Of a stretch of 64,000 bases of DNA, positions 52,587-62,203 are shown piece by piece. A model generated the notes under the pieces. That model was not told where the DNA came from. It worked only from the letters and a program-made list of their open reading frames with translations, and ran no database searches. The translations under genes and the position numbers were made by a program. Origin of the DNA: Castellaniella sp. (lineage in GTDB: Bacteria > Pseudomonadota > Gammaproteobacteria > Burkholderiales > Burkholderiaceae_B); contig NZ_JAUCCU010000001.1 of NCBI RefSeq assembly GCF_034675845.1, positions 558,001-622,000 of the forward strand, written 5' to 3'. Each line of letters starts with the position of its first letter. The stretch's first letter is position 1.

Positions 52587-53168
52587 ATGGTGCTCTATAA
52601 AGCAGCGGCTGAAATTCCGCAAATTCTGGACCCGGCGCGCCGCCGTTTTCTCGGCAAGGCAGGTCTAGGTTTTGCTGCGGCCATGTTCCCTCAGGCCTTA
52701 CTGGCAAATAACTTTTGGGAGCAGCCTCGCACACTGTGGATCAAACGGGCACAAACCGGCGAAACCGTGCGTGAGACCTACTGGGCTAATGGCCGCATCG
52801 TTAGACCAGGCTACGAGCGAATTTGCCACGTATTGCGCGATGTGCAGGCTGGCGTGACAGGTGAAATGACCCTTCGGGTGCTCGACATTCTGGCGGGCAC
52901 TCAGGGCTACTTCAAAGCCTACGGCCAAGACCGTCTGATCCTAGCGACCTCTGGGTTGCGCATCAAAGCAACTAACGGCAAGACAGAAGGCGCAGCCAAA
53001 GACAGCGAACACACGCGTGCAAACGCGTGTGACTTCACCATGGAAGGCGTCACCCCTTCCTATCTCTCAAAGCTTGGCCTCTACCTGCAAGGTGGGGGTA
53101 TTGGCTTATACACCGCCAAAAATTTTGTACATGTTGATGGTGGAAACGTTCGATTTTGGCAAGGCTGA
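52587..53168 (+). CDS. DUF882/YcbK-like peptidase, Tat-exported
   Basis: 193 aa. The N-terminus has a twin-arginine motif (ARRRFLGKAG) followed by a hydrophobic segment, so export by Tat. The peptidase M15-like core has a zinc set: SEHTRANACDF and FVHVDGG. YcbK-type proteins cut peptidoglycan peptides. In a conjugative element it may help the apparatus pass the wall. Confidence 0.82.
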   Translation: MVLYKAAAEIPQILDPARRRFLGKAGLGFAAAMFPQALLANNFWEQPRTLWIKRAQTGETVRETYWANGRIVRPGYERICHVLRDVQAGVTGEMTLRVLDILAGTQGYFKAYGQDRLILATSGLRIKATNGKTEGAAKDSEHTRANACDFTMEGVTPSYLSKLGLYLQGGGIGLYTAKNFVHVDGGNVRFWQG

Positions 53169-53192
53169 AGCCGAGATCTATAGGATTTTTCT

Positions 53193-53447
53193 ATGAACAC
53201 AAATATTGTCATTTTTCATCGAATCGATGTGCCCTTCAGCCTCAGCGCGGTGATCGAGGTTTACGGAGGTTGCGGTGAAGGCTGGTCCGAGTGGCGAATC
53301 ATCAACGAAAGCAAGACAGTGCAAGACACGGGATCTGAAGGCTCAAGCAGTTGCCCAGGTCGTCAGTACGGTAGCCCTCAAATAGCCCTACGAGATGCCT
53401 TGATGGTTGCCAGCGGCTTGCCAGATCCGTACATAGCTTCTCGATGA
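53193..53447 (+). CDS. Hypothetical protein, small
   Basis: 84 aa, cytoplasmic-type sequence (GGCGEGWSEWRIINESKTVQD). Not recognised. 24 bp after the DUF882 gene, in the ICE operon. Confidence 0.6.
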   Translation: MNTNIVIFHRIDVPFSLSAVIEVYGGCGEGWSEWRIINESKTVQDTGSEGSSSCPGRQYGSPQIALRDALMVASGLPDPYIASR

Positions 53448-53476
53448 TTCCTTCCCTCTTTTCTCAGGAGCTTTAG

Positions 53477-54175
53477 ATGAATTATGCAATCCATGCGATG
53501 CAAATCGGCGCACTGGTCCTGTCCAGCGCCCTACCCATTTCTGCCATTGCCGATAACTCTTTAGGTGAGGTGCTAACGGGCGACACGCGCTTGGCTTGCG
53601 AAGCCATCCTGTGCCTCTCTTCCAGTCTTCGTCCAGCAGAATGCGCACCATCGCTTACCCGGTATTTTGGCATTCAGATTTTCAACAAGCACGGTCTTGA
53701 TTGGCCAGCAACCGTTGACGCCCGTCGTGCGTTCCTGGGACTGTGTCCAGCAGGCTCAGAGCCTGGGATGCCTGAACGTCTGGATGCAATATCCAAAGGT
53801 GCTGGCAAGTGCGATCCGCAATCTTTGAATGCGACATATCGAAGTGTTGCCTACCGTTGGCGCATCATTGGCTATCAAAATTCTGGTGAAGGTGACCGCG
53901 CACCCATCTACGAAGTGCATGAAATCCAAACCGTGACCCCTGAAAAACTGCCGGGGTACTGCGTCACCTATAACGATCACGAATGGACATACGACCTGAC
54001 GGTCAAGTATGTCGGCACTGCACTGCACGGGGGCTATTGGGTGAATGCGGCCAACTACTCAGCTGCTCTTGGTGAGTGGCAGGCAAACCATGGCAGCACT
54101 TTCACCGATGGCTGGACATTTTCCTGGACTGACCCAAGGGAAAACACCACTACTCGCCATAACGACGGCCGCTAA
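53477..54175 (+). CDS. trbM: TrbM-like conjugal transfer protein
   Basis: 232 aa with a signal peptide (residues 1-25). LTGDTRLACEAILCLSSSLRPAECAPSLTRYF carries the Cys pattern of TrbM, a periplasmic conjugation protein of IncP plasmids. The rest is longer than TrbM itself. Upstream of the virB operon on the same strand. Confidence 0.78.
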   Translation: MNYAIHAMQIGALVLSSALPISAIADNSLGEVLTGDTRLACEAILCLSSSLRPAECAPSLTRYFGIQIFNKHGLDWPATVDARRAFLGLCPAGSEPGMPERLDAISKGAGKCDPQSLNATYRSVAYRWRIIGYQNSGEGDRAPIYEVHEIQTVTPEKLPGYCVTYNDHEWTYDLTVKYVGTALHGGYWVNAANYSAALGEWQANHGSTFTDGWTFSWTDPRENTTTRHNDGR

Positions 54176-54195
54176 ACAAGGGGGATAGATGCTAA

Positions 54196-55392
54196 GGAAG
54201 GTCTGAACAAGTCCCCTGGACCTGTCAGAATGTAGGTTGTTGAACGAGACCCAATCAGGAAGCCCCGATGAGCCAGTTGAGTTTTTCCGACGCCGAATTT
54301 GCAGGCAAGCGCAAAGTGACGCGCCGCGAGAAGTTCCTGGCCCAGATGGAACGGGCCGTTCCCTGGAAGGTCTTCGCCGACCTGGTCGAACCGCACTACC
54401 CGAAGGCCGGCAACGGCCGTAGGCCTTACCCGTTGGAAGTGATGCTGCGCATCCACTTCATGCAGCAGTGGTTCAACCTGTCGGACCCGGCGATGGAAGA
54501 GGCGCTGTACGACAGCACCTCGATACGCAATTTCGCCAAGCTCTCGCTCACGCGTGGCAGCATTCCTGACGAGACGACGATCCTGAACTTTCGTCATCTG
54601 CTGGAAAAACACGACATTGCAGCAGACGCACTGGAAGCGGTGAACTTGCTGTTGGCCGATCAGGGCATCACGGTACGCAAGGGCACGATCATCGATGCCA
54701 CGATCATCGAAGCGCCCAGTTCTACGAAGAACGCCGCAGGCGCGCGGGATCCCGAGATGCATCAGACCAAGAAGGGCAATCAGTGGCACTTTGGCATGAA
54801 GGCCCACATTGGCGTGGACATGACCGGCCTGGTGCACACTGTGGTGGGCACGGCAGCCAATGTTCACGATGTCACGCAGGCCCATGCGCTGCTGCACGGT
54901 GAAGAAGAATTGGTGCTGGGCGATGCGGGCTACCGAGGAGTCCAGGATCGAGAGGAAAACCAGAGTCGCAACGTGCAGTGGCACATTGCCATGCGTCCGG
55001 GCAAACGCCGTGCGCTGGGCAAGAGCAACATGGGGCGGATGCTGGAGTCCTACGAACGAGCCAAGGCCAGCCTGCGCTCGCGGGTGGAGCATCCGTTTCG
55101 GGTGATCAAATGCCAGTTTGGATTTACCAAGGTGCGCTATCGGGGGCTGGCCAAGAACACGGCGCAGCTGAAGATGCTGTTTACGTTGGCAAACCTGTGG
55201 AAGGTGCGCCACCATTTGATGGCTACGGCGGGATAGGTGCGCCCGAAATGGGCGTAGAGGGCCCAAAACGGGCCTGTCAGGGCGGAAATCACCCTGATTC
55301 TGGCCTATTTTTGAGCAAAAGTTCTGCATTATGAAATTCAGGTCGATTGGGCTGGAAAAACAGATTCTGAAACCGGCTTGATCAGACCTTCC
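54196..55392 (+). mobile_element. IS5-family insertion sequence
   Basis: 1197 bp. Terminal inverted repeats are GGAAGGTCTGAACAAG (left) and the complement of CTTGATCAGACCTTCC (right), 15 of 16 matching. Flanking direct repeat CTAA at 54192-54195 and 55393-55396, the target preferred by IS5 elements. One transposase gene. The intact ends suggest a recent insertion. Confidence 0.93.
54268..55236 (+). CDS. IS5-family transposase
   Basis: 322-aa DDE transposase. The N-terminal DUF772-like part (YPLEVMLRIHFMQQWFNLSD) and the catalytic DDE domain with IDATIIEAPSSTKN (first Asp), GDAGYRGVQ (second Asp) and the C1 region YERAKASLRSRVEHPFR (Glu) are complete, so it is likely active. Confidence 0.95.
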   Translation: MSQLSFSDAEFAGKRKVTRREKFLAQMERAVPWKVFADLVEPHYPKAGNGRRPYPLEVMLRIHFMQQWFNLSDPAMEEALYDSTSIRNFAKLSLTRGSIPDETTILNFRHLLEKHDIAADALEAVNLLLADQGITVRKGTIIDATIIEAPSSTKNAAGARDPEMHQTKKGNQWHFGMKAHIGVDMTGLVHTVVGTAANVHDVTQAHALLHGEEELVLGDAGYRGVQDREENQSRNVQWHIAMRPGKRRALGKSNMGRMLESYERAKASLRSRVEHPFRVIKCQFGFTKVRYRGLAKNTAQLKMLFTLANLWKVRHHLMATAG

Positions 55393-55697
55393 CTAACTTT
55401 CCAAGCCAACCAAGTACAACCAACGGCTGTTGATAACAAGCTGGCAGCACGTCAAGAAGTAGACCAGGGCCGAGACCCTTTAGACGCCTTGCATGATGCT
55501 GAAGCCCTACAAAAGGTTCTCCTATTTGTACAGCGTATCTTGCGCGACCCCAGCACGTCCTACCACCTGCGCGACCGAATCCGTGAGGATTTGGCCTGCG
55601 CGGACATGCTTCATGCCTTGGATCAAGCGAATCAGCTTGTACAGATCAACCAGGAGCGATGGGATCTGGTCGTTCGCGAATCAAGAAAGGTCGGGCC

Positions 55698-56372
55698 ATG
55701 ATCGCTGAATTTGCTGCATTGGCGATGGCGTGTGCCCCACAGGTCCACATCAGCACCCTGCATGCCCTGGTCCAAGCTGAATCAGAGGGCAATCCTTATG
55801 CCATCGGGGTGAATAGTGAGCCTCGCAAAACTCTGCGCCTTAAAAGCCATCACCAAGCCGTTACAGCCGCCAAGACTGCTTTGGCCCAGGGGCAAAATAT
55901 TGATGCCGGGTGGGCTCAAATCAATTCAGCCAACTGGGATTGGCTGGGCCTGACGGCAGACACCGTGTTTGATCCCTGCACGAATCTACGGGCTGCTCAG
56001 GCAGTCTTGACCGAGTGCTACAAGCGGGCTTTAAAAACGCACGCAAGTGGCCCCCCTGCCCTCATGGCCAGCCTGTCTTGCTACAACACAGGAAACTTCA
56101 GAGACGGCCTGGCCAATGGCTATGTGCGGGGTGTTTATGCCCAGGCAAATGCCCCTATTCCTGCCATTGATCAATCCGGGCTGCCTCCGGTTCCTCCGCC
56201 ATTACCGGGCACTTCCCCGCAAGCCCCTGCACCTGAAACCACAAGCGAAGGCATTGCGGACGGATTTGATGCAGCAGAAATCCAGGATGGCTTTACCAGC
56301 AACAACCTGGCTGACGGATTCAAAGACCCGCGCACAGAATCCAGCACACCGCCCAGCGATTCGACTCAATAA
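55698..56372 (+). CDS. virB1: VirB1-like lytic transglycosylase
   Basis: 224 aa. Opens peptidoglycan for the T4SS. The SLT domain has the catalytic Glu in LVQAESEGNPYAIG (E28) and INSANWDWLGL and SCYNTGNFRDGL. The C-terminal ~70 residues are Pro/Ser-rich. Overlaps the split gene upstream (ATGA). Confidence 0.9.
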   Translation: MIAEFAALAMACAPQVHISTLHALVQAESEGNPYAIGVNSEPRKTLRLKSHHQAVTAAKTALAQGQNIDAGWAQINSANWDWLGLTADTVFDPCTNLRAAQAVLTECYKRALKTHASGPPALMASLSCYNTGNFRDGLANGYVRGVYAQANAPIPAIDQSGLPPVPPPLPGTSPQAPAPETTSEGIADGFDAAEIQDGFTSNNLADGFKDPRTESSTPPSDSTQ

Positions 56373-56499
56373 GCGCATTGCCAACGCCAAGAATTCAGGC
56401 TACCGGCAACTGCCCTCATCTTTTCATTTTCACTATCAACCTACCAACCCGGTTCGACCTGGCTTGGCCAAGCCAGGCGTGTCGGTTTCTGGAGCATAT

Positions 56500-56832
56500 A
56501 TGCCCAAACACACGATTGCATCCCACCCTCACCAGCCTTCTGGATTGCAGCGCAATTCAGCGCTTCAAAGGCTGATTCAATGCCTGCTGCTCACCATCTT
56601 GCTGACGACCAACGCGTACGCACAAGTCGGCGGATTGCAAAAGACCACGACCTTTTTGCAGATGATCGAGTCCGAAATTCACATCATCGTCCCGATCATC
56701 GCAATCATTGGCGGGCTGGTGCTCGTCGCGCTCTATATGAACGACATGATCCGAAAAGACACCCTGATCCAGTGGTTTATCGGACTGGTTATCGCGACGA
56801 TGATCGTTGAAGTTGTTGCATTTGTATTCTAA
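56500..56832 (+). CDS. virB2: VirB2 conjugative pilin
   Basis: 110 aa, starting at ATG 56500 after GGAG. A long leader of about 40 residues ends near TTNAYAQ. The mature pilin has two membrane helices (about residues 62-80 and 89-108), the pattern of VirB2/TrbC. Part of the virB1-virB9 run. Confidence 0.85.
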   Translation: MPKHTIASHPHQPSGLQRNSALQRLIQCLLLTILLTTNAYAQVGGLQKTTTFLQMIESEIHIIVPIIAIIGGLVLVALYMNDMIRKDTLIQWFIGLVIATMIVEVVAFVF

Positions 56833-56840
56833 GAACAGCC

Positions 56841-57194
56841 ATGGACCTACCCACTTCATCTGACCCCGTCGCGGTCCAGCTTGACACCACCCACAGCTAC
56901 GTTTTCAAGGGGATACGCCGATCAGCCACCATCCTGGGCATCCCCCTATGGCCAGCAGCCATTGCGTTTTGCACGGTCTGGATCATTCAGATGTTTGGTG
57001 GCCTGGTTTGGTGGCTACTGCTGCCCGCAATTTTTCCGACCATGTGGATGATCACCAAGTACGACGACAAGGCCTTTGGCATTTTGTGGCTAGGCCTGAA
57101 GACGCGCTGGAGCAACGCCAATAAACCGTTCTGGAAGGGATCTTCCTATACGCCACAAACCTATTCGCGTAATCGGCCCTGGCGCCGACGCTAA
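56841..57194 (+). CDS. virB3: VirB3 inner-membrane protein
   Basis: 117 aa with a paired hydrophobic segment (about residues 33-75: ILGIPLWPAAIAFCTVWIIQ, then a second helix) and a basic tail. Size and the position between virB2 and virB4 fit VirB3. Confidence 0.88.
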   Translation: MDLPTSSDPVAVQLDTTHSYVFKGIRRSATILGIPLWPAAIAFCTVWIIQMFGGLVWWLLLPAIFPTMWMITKYDDKAFGILWLGLKTRWSNANKPFWKGSSYTPQTYSRNRPWRRR

Positions 57195-57211
57195 CCAAGG
57201 GAGCTAAACCG

Positions 57212-59632
57212 ATGTCTTTGGCATTGCAATTACGCGAACGCAGCTTGGCTCAATACCTGCGCTATTCGCACCACGTCACTCCTAGCATCATCTCTTGCGG
57301 AAATCTGGAATACATGAGTGTATTTCGCCTCTCCGGTCGGTCCTGGGACGCAGCCCCCATTGAGGAGCAACGCGAATGGAATAATGCCTTGCACACTTCT
57401 CTTTTGGGTCAGCGCTTCGGTGCCACGGGATTTCATACGCATATTGTGCGTAGACAAATTAATGATTATCCCCACAGCGAGTACAAGCAGCCCTTTGCTC
57501 GGCGGTTTGCCAGTCGCTATGCGGCGCAATTTGACGAACGTGCGCTGATGATCAATGAAATCTATTTCGCGATTCTGGTACGCCCCGAGGCCGACCCTGT
57601 GCTGGGCAAGTTGGCCAAGATGGAAAAATCGACTGCATCGCAGATCGAGGCTTGGCAAGCTGAGCTTGTAGAACGCCTAGAGGGGATCAATAAATCGTTT
57701 GAGTCGGCTTTCAGCCGATACGATCCTGAGGTACTAGGGGTTGTTGAACGCGACGGTATGGCGTACTGCCAAATCCAGGAATACCTGGCATTGATTCTGA
57801 ATGGCCATCCCGTGGCCATGCCTGTGACACGCGGAAAAATTGCGGAGAATCTCCCGGTTGCTCGCCCGATTTTCTCTCAGTGGGGCAGCCTGGCGGAATT
57901 GCGTCATTTGGGCTCGGTGCGTACATTCGGAATGCTGGAAGTTCGAGACTTGCCTGAAAAACTGCGCCCAGGCCACCTGGATGCATTGCTGTCTGCCCCC
58001 TTTGAGTTTGTGCTTTCACAGTCCTTTGGGACTTTTTCTAAAGCGCAGGCGTTGAAATTGGCCGAACGCCAGCAGCGACTGCTGCGTGACTCAAAGGACT
58101 TCTCGAAGTCGCAAATCTTGCAGCTGAACACGGCACTGGATCACATTACCGCAGGCCGCATGGGTCTGGGTGATCACCAGGCTACGCTGCAGATCTTTGG
58201 TGGTGACTCTCAACAGGTCAACAGTGCATTAGGCAAAGCGGCAGCCATATTCTCGGATATGGGGATCAAGGCCCTCCCGCTTGGGACTGCTCTAGAAGCC
58301 GGTTTTTGGTCCCAAATGCCTGGCAATTGGGACTGGCGCCACCGTCCCGACGGCTTGTCCAGTGAAAACTTCCTGGATCTGAACAGCTTTCATAACCAGT
58401 TGTCTGGGAAACCCACGGGCAACCCGTGGGGTCCGGCCGTGGCGATGTTCAAGACCACATCGGGTGCGCCTTACTTCTTTAATTTCCATACATCATTGGA
58501 TGAGGTGGACGAAACGGGCAAGCGCCGCCCAGGCAACACGGCAATAATCGGTAAAACCGGCACCGGGAAAACTGTGCTGCTGGGGATGCTGGTCACCATG
58601 GCTCAAAAATTCGGCACCTCCTTAGTGGCTTTGGATAAAGACCGAGGGCTGCAAGTGACGATCATGGCCCTGGGCGGGCGTTACTTCGTCATGCGCTTGG
58701 GGGAGGCAACAGGCTGGGCTCCATTGCAGCTACCGCAAACCCAAAGAAACTTGGCATTCATGCGTCGATTGATTGCTCATTTGGCAGCGTCACGCGGCGA
58801 ACTGGTGACCACGGCTGACATGCGGCTCATTACCGAAGCACTCAATGGGCTCATGAAGATGGATCGTTCTGCGCGTCGCATCTCAACGCTCCTGACATTT
58901 TTGCCGTCAGTTTCTTCAGAGGGGCGAACGAGCGTGCATGACCGCTTATTGCCTTGGTGCGAAGGCGGTGACTATGGTTGGATGTTCGATGGACATACCG
59001 ACACACTGGATCTGGGCGACGAGTCCAGTCACGATCAAATCACCGTTGGTTTTGACCTGACGGAGCTTTTTGATGATCCGATCGCCCGCAGTGCGGCAAC
59101 CCTCTTTCTGGATCAACGAATCGCAGTCATCACCAATGGGCGCCGGCTGATCAAACTGGTGGATGAGTGTCAGCACCCTCTCGGTGATAAGCATTTTGCA
59201 AAAAGTATGCGAGACGACAGTCGCACCATCCGAAAGAAAAATGGGGTGCTGTGCTTTTGCACGCAGGAAGTAGCTGCACTACTTGAAGTGCCTGAAGGTC
59301 AAAGCCTGATCGACCAAGCAGCCACCAAATGCTTCTTGCCCAACCCCACGGCCAAATGGGAAGAGTTTTCTCGCTTGGGTGTCACACGCTCTGTCTTCGA
59401 TCTGATCAAGTCGCTCGGCGAACATTCTCGGCAAATGGTGGTCCAGCAAGGCTCCAGCATCACCGTGGTCGATATTGGTCTGCCGGGCTGCGAAGACGAA
59501 CTGCTGGTCTTCAGTGGCAGCGAAGACCTGGCCATCATCGCTGAAGCCGCCGTCGCTGAAGTGGGACCTGACCCCGAGGTCTGGCTACCGGTTTACTTAG
59601 AGCGTGCCCGCATTGCCTTGAAAAGCCACTAA
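57212..59632 (+). CDS. virB4: VirB4 T4SS ATPase
   Basis: 806 aa. CagE/TrbE/VirB family. Walker A is AIIGKTGTGKTVLLGML (about residue 445) and Walker B includes IKLVDECQHPL. Powers T4SS assembly. ATG 57212 after GGAGCTAAACCG. Confidence 0.95.
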   Translation: MSLALQLRERSLAQYLRYSHHVTPSIISCGNLEYMSVFRLSGRSWDAAPIEEQREWNNALHTSLLGQRFGATGFHTHIVRRQINDYPHSEYKQPFARRFASRYAAQFDERALMINEIYFAILVRPEADPVLGKLAKMEKSTASQIEAWQAELVERLEGINKSFESAFSRYDPEVLGVVERDGMAYCQIQEYLALILNGHPVAMPVTRGKIAENLPVARPIFSQWGSLAELRHLGSVRTFGMLEVRDLPEKLRPGHLDALLSAPFEFVLSQSFGTFSKAQALKLAERQQRLLRDSKDFSKSQILQLNTALDHITAGRMGLGDHQATLQIFGGDSQQVNSALGKAAAIFSDMGIKALPLGTALEAGFWSQMPGNWDWRHRPDGLSSENFLDLNSFHNQLSGKPTGNPWGPAVAMFKTTSGAPYFFNFHTSLDEVDETGKRRPGNTAIIGKTGTGKTVLLGMLVTMAQKFGTSLVALDKDRGLQVTIMALGGRYFVMRLGEATGWAPLQLPQTQRNLAFMRRLIAHLAASRGELVTTADMRLITEALNGLMKMDRSARRISTLLTFLPSVSSEGRTSVHDRLLPWCEGGDYGWMFDGHTDTLDLGDESSHDQITVGFDLTELFDDPIARSAATLFLDQRIAVITNGRRLIKLVDECQHPLGDKHFAKSMRDDSRTIRKKNGVLCFCTQEVAALLEVPEGQSLIDQAATKCFLPNPTAKWEEFSRLGVTRSVFDLIKSLGEHSRQMVVQQGSSITVVDIGLPGCEDELLVFSGSEDLAIIAEAAVAEVGPDPEVWLPVYLERARIALKSH

Positions 59633-59697
59633 TCCTTTCGCTGTTCCCGCTTGACGGACCGGCTGCCGGTTCGTATCCACACCCTACAGGAGTTTTT

Positions 59698-60381
59698 ATG
59701 AAAACCACCTTTACCCGTCTGGTATCGGCTGCATTGCTGTGCCTGTCATTTAGCTTTTCCGTTCCTGCCGGCGCTCAAGGCATTCCGGTGATCGATGCTG
59801 CCTCAATCCTCAAATTCATCGAGCAGATCGCATTGGCAAAAAACCAACTGGATATTGCGACCCGTCAGATTCAAGCGCTGACGGGGGGCCGCGGCCTGGG
59901 GATGATCATGAATGATCCCAGCATCCGCGCAACCTTGCCCCAAGATGTGCGTGACCTGCTTGGCCAGCTTGATGGGGCCATGTCCGGGTTGGGGGCATCC
60001 ACAGAATCGATTCTTTCTCAGGTGCGTGAGCCAGTGACCGACTTTAAATCTGAACGCGCCCAGCTCTACGAACGCAGCGAAGAACTCTCTGCCCGCATGC
60101 AGGCCCTGAACCAGGCGGGCTATGAGGCGTTGAACAAACGCTCTGCTCAAATCGATGGCTTGCAACAACAAATCGACCAGACCCAGGACCCAAAAGCAAT
60201 TGCCGAGCTGCAGGCCCGCATCCAAATCGAACAATCCAACATTGCGATTGAACAGCAACGCCTCGATGCTGGACGCAAGCAATTGGAATCCGAAAAGGAA
60301 CTACTGGCTCACCGTACCAGGCGTGTCTACAGCGGCTGGTTTACGGCCCCTTTGCGCCCCGGTGATCAGACCGGGAATTAA
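59698..60381 (+). CDS. virB5: VirB5-like pilus-tip protein
   Basis: 227 aa with a signal peptide (residues 1-28). Long helical coil-rich domain (QIALAKNQLDIATRQIQALTGG, GLQQQIDQTQDPKAIAELQARI), typical of VirB5/TraC, the minor tip pilin. Between virB4 and virB6. Confidence 0.85.
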   Translation: MKTTFTRLVSAALLCLSFSFSVPAGAQGIPVIDAASILKFIEQIALAKNQLDIATRQIQALTGGRGLGMIMNDPSIRATLPQDVRDLLGQLDGAMSGLGASTESILSQVREPVTDFKSERAQLYERSEELSARMQALNQAGYEALNKRSAQIDGLQQQIDQTQDPKAIAELQARIQIEQSNIAIEQQRLDAGRKQLESEKELLAHRTRRVYSGWFTAPLRPGDQTGN

Positions 60382-60393
60382 CAAGGAATACCT

Positions 60394-61287
60394 ATGGATA
60401 TCCCAGCGCCGCAAATTGAACGGATCGATGAGTGGCTGTTTTCAACAGTGGATGACATTCTGATCGATGTGGTCGCTCAATCAGTCAGCAATCTAACTGA
60501 AGTCATTTACGAGCCATTGACGCTGTTTGTGACCATTTCACTCATGCTCTACGCTTATGCAGTAATGCGCGGCCTGATTCAAGAGCCGATCAGTGATTTT
60601 TTTTGGCGCGCCACCAAAATCTCCATTGTGTCCAGCATAGTCTTTACTGGTGGAGTTTATGCAAAGGACATAGTAGAGATTTTGATATCACTTCCTAACG
60701 ACCTTTCAGCTGCCGTGTTGGGTCAACAAGGACTAAACAACATAATTTCGGACATGTTGAATGAGATAACAAAGGTTTCTAAATCAAGTTTTGAGAAAAT
60801 TGATTTTTGGAGTGATATTCCTCTAAGCCTCTTATTAGTTGCATCCGTCGTCATCATGACCCTTTGCGCCTCCTTTCTAGCTGTCGTCAGTAGCCTGGTA
60901 TTGATTGTGGTGAAAGTCAGCATGGCGCTGCTGGCATGTGTCGGCCCAATCTTTATCGCTTGTGCTGTATTTGATTACTCCAAAGGATTGTTTGATAAAT
61001 GGGTAAGCCAATGCATCAACTACACAATGCTCGGACTTCTTTTTACGTTGCTGTTTCAAGTGGTCATGAAATTAAATCTGACATTAGTCAGAGCATCAGT
61101 TGGTTGGATAGACGGCGGCAATGTGCAAGTCACCGCCATTATCTTTGCCTATATTTTTGTCTTTGGCGCAAGTATTTATATTTTCCTGCAATTGCCCACA
61201 ATTGCATCCGCCCTTTCTGGTGGCTTTGGGCTGCAATTTGCAAGCCCGACCAGCATGATCAAAAACGCTTTCAAAAGCAAAAAATAA
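60394..61287 (+). CDS. virB6: VirB6 polytopic membrane protein
   Basis: 297 aa with about five to six membrane helices. The conserved VirB6 segment is in ALLACVGPIFIACAVFDYSKGLFDKWVSQCINYTML. Channel component for DNA. Coding sequence from about 60600 to 61280 is noticeably AT-richer than virB4 and virB8, which may mean a mosaic origin. Confidence 0.85.
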   Translation: MDIPAPQIERIDEWLFSTVDDILIDVVAQSVSNLTEVIYEPLTLFVTISLMLYAYAVMRGLIQEPISDFFWRATKISIVSSIVFTGGVYAKDIVEILISLPNDLSAAVLGQQGLNNIISDMLNEITKVSKSSFEKIDFWSDIPLSLLLVASVVIMTLCASFLAVVSSLVLIVVKVSMALLACVGPIFIACAVFDYSKGLFDKWVSQCINYTMLGLLFTLLFQVVMKLNLTLVRASVGWIDGGNVQVTAIIFAYIFVFGASIYIFLQLPTIASALSGGFGLQFASPTSMIKNAFKSKK

Positions 61288-61305
61288 CTCTGCGGAGTCT
61301 TTCCC

Positions 61306-61464
61306 ATGAAAACCTTTTTTCTGGCCACGGCCTTGACCCTGGCCGGGTCTTTGTCTGCCTGCTCGTTTATTCCTCCCAAGGCTCCTGTGCCAGCCGATAG
61401 CACCCGTATTCCGGTCAACGCCACACCGCCGGCACCCGCCATCCAGGCAGGAGACTCACTATGA
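61306..61464 (+). CDS. virB7: VirB7-like lipoprotein
   Basis: 52 aa. Lipobox LSAC (Cys19) after MKTFFLATALTLAGS, and a proline-rich tail. Anchors VirB9 at the outer membrane. It overlaps virB8 (ATGA) and is too short for ordinary gene prediction. Confidence 0.85.
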   Translation: MKTFFLATALTLAGSLSACSFIPPKAPVPADSTRIPVNATPPAPAIQAGDSL

Positions 61465-62171
61465 ATATGTTGGAAGCTGTTGAAATGGCTGAACGCGATC
61501 GGGGGCTTGAGCGCGATCTCATATCCGAAATCACAAAATCGCGCAAAACTGCCTGGACCATTGCCATCGTGGCCCTGTTCGTGGCTGCGGTTGCCGTGGG
61601 CGCGGTCGCCATGCTGACTCCGCTCAAAGCCCCTCCGGAAATGTACGTTGTGCGCGTCGATGATGCTACCGGCAGGGTCGAGCATGTCAGTCGCCTGGGC
61701 GTTGCTGCCCAGGATTATGGCGAGCGCATGGCCCGCTACGACCTGAACCGATATATCCAGAACTGCGAAAGCTACGACTGGTACACGGTGCAATCCAAAT
61801 ATGACACCTGCCTGCTCTTATCGGCGCCAGGCCCAAAGGAAGTCCATAAAAAACTGTATGACGTCAATGATCGCAATAGCATCATCAATCGTCTTGGGCA
61901 AGGCAGCTACATCGAGGTCAAGGTGCATTCGATCACCTTTTCTCAGGAAGGCTTCGGCGACAACAAATCATCCACGGTTGCCACCATCCGGTTTTCAAGG
62001 GCAGAGAAATCCACCAATGGGATCGGCAACAACAAGCTGCCCGAGAGCCTGGTAGCCACGATTGGGTACTACTACACCGACGCTGCCATGAATGAAGAGG
62101 CAGCACGAATCAATCCATTGGGGTTTCAGGTGCTGCGCTACCAGGTCGACGATGACCTGACGCGGTCTTGA
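61461..62171 (+). CDS. virB8: VirB8 assembly factor
   Basis: 236 aa. One membrane helix (about residues 34-56) and a periplasmic NTF2-like domain (DLNRYIQNCESYDWYTVQSKYD, PLGFQVLRYQVDDDL). Nucleates the T4SS core. Overlaps virB7 by 4 bp. Confidence 0.92.
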   Translation: MNMLEAVEMAERDRGLERDLISEITKSRKTAWTIAIVALFVAAVAVGAVAMLTPLKAPPEMYVVRVDDATGRVEHVSRLGVAAQDYGERMARYDLNRYIQNCESYDWYTVQSKYDTCLLLSAPGPKEVHKKLYDVNDRNSIINRLGQGSYIEVKVHSITFSQEGFGDNKSSTVATIRFSRAEKSTNGIGNNKLPESLVATIGYYYTDAAMNEEAARINPLGFQVLRYQVDDDLTRS

Positions 62172-62203
62172 TCCTGAAAGCCCCATGTTTTGGAGACGCG
62201 AAA

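Larger units (their letters stand above)
54189..55701 (+). pseudogene. Small T4SS-operon gene split by the IS after its start codon
   Basis: ATG 54189 with AAGGGGG upstream is followed by CTAA, the target duplication, and then the IS. Removing the IS and one copy of the duplication joins ATG to CTA ACT TTC CAA and yields a 103-codon frame running to the TGA at 55699: MLTFQANQVQPTAVDNKLAARQ. The intact protein is hydrophilic and helical with no recognised family. The 3' part is still open from inside the IS (a TTG start at 55378), so a modified protein could be made. Its stop overlaps virB1. Confidence 0.8.

Noticed and set aside
54172..55329. 385-codon minus-strand ORF
   Set aside because: Antisense to the IS5 transposase, which has full DDE motifs and matched terminal repeats.
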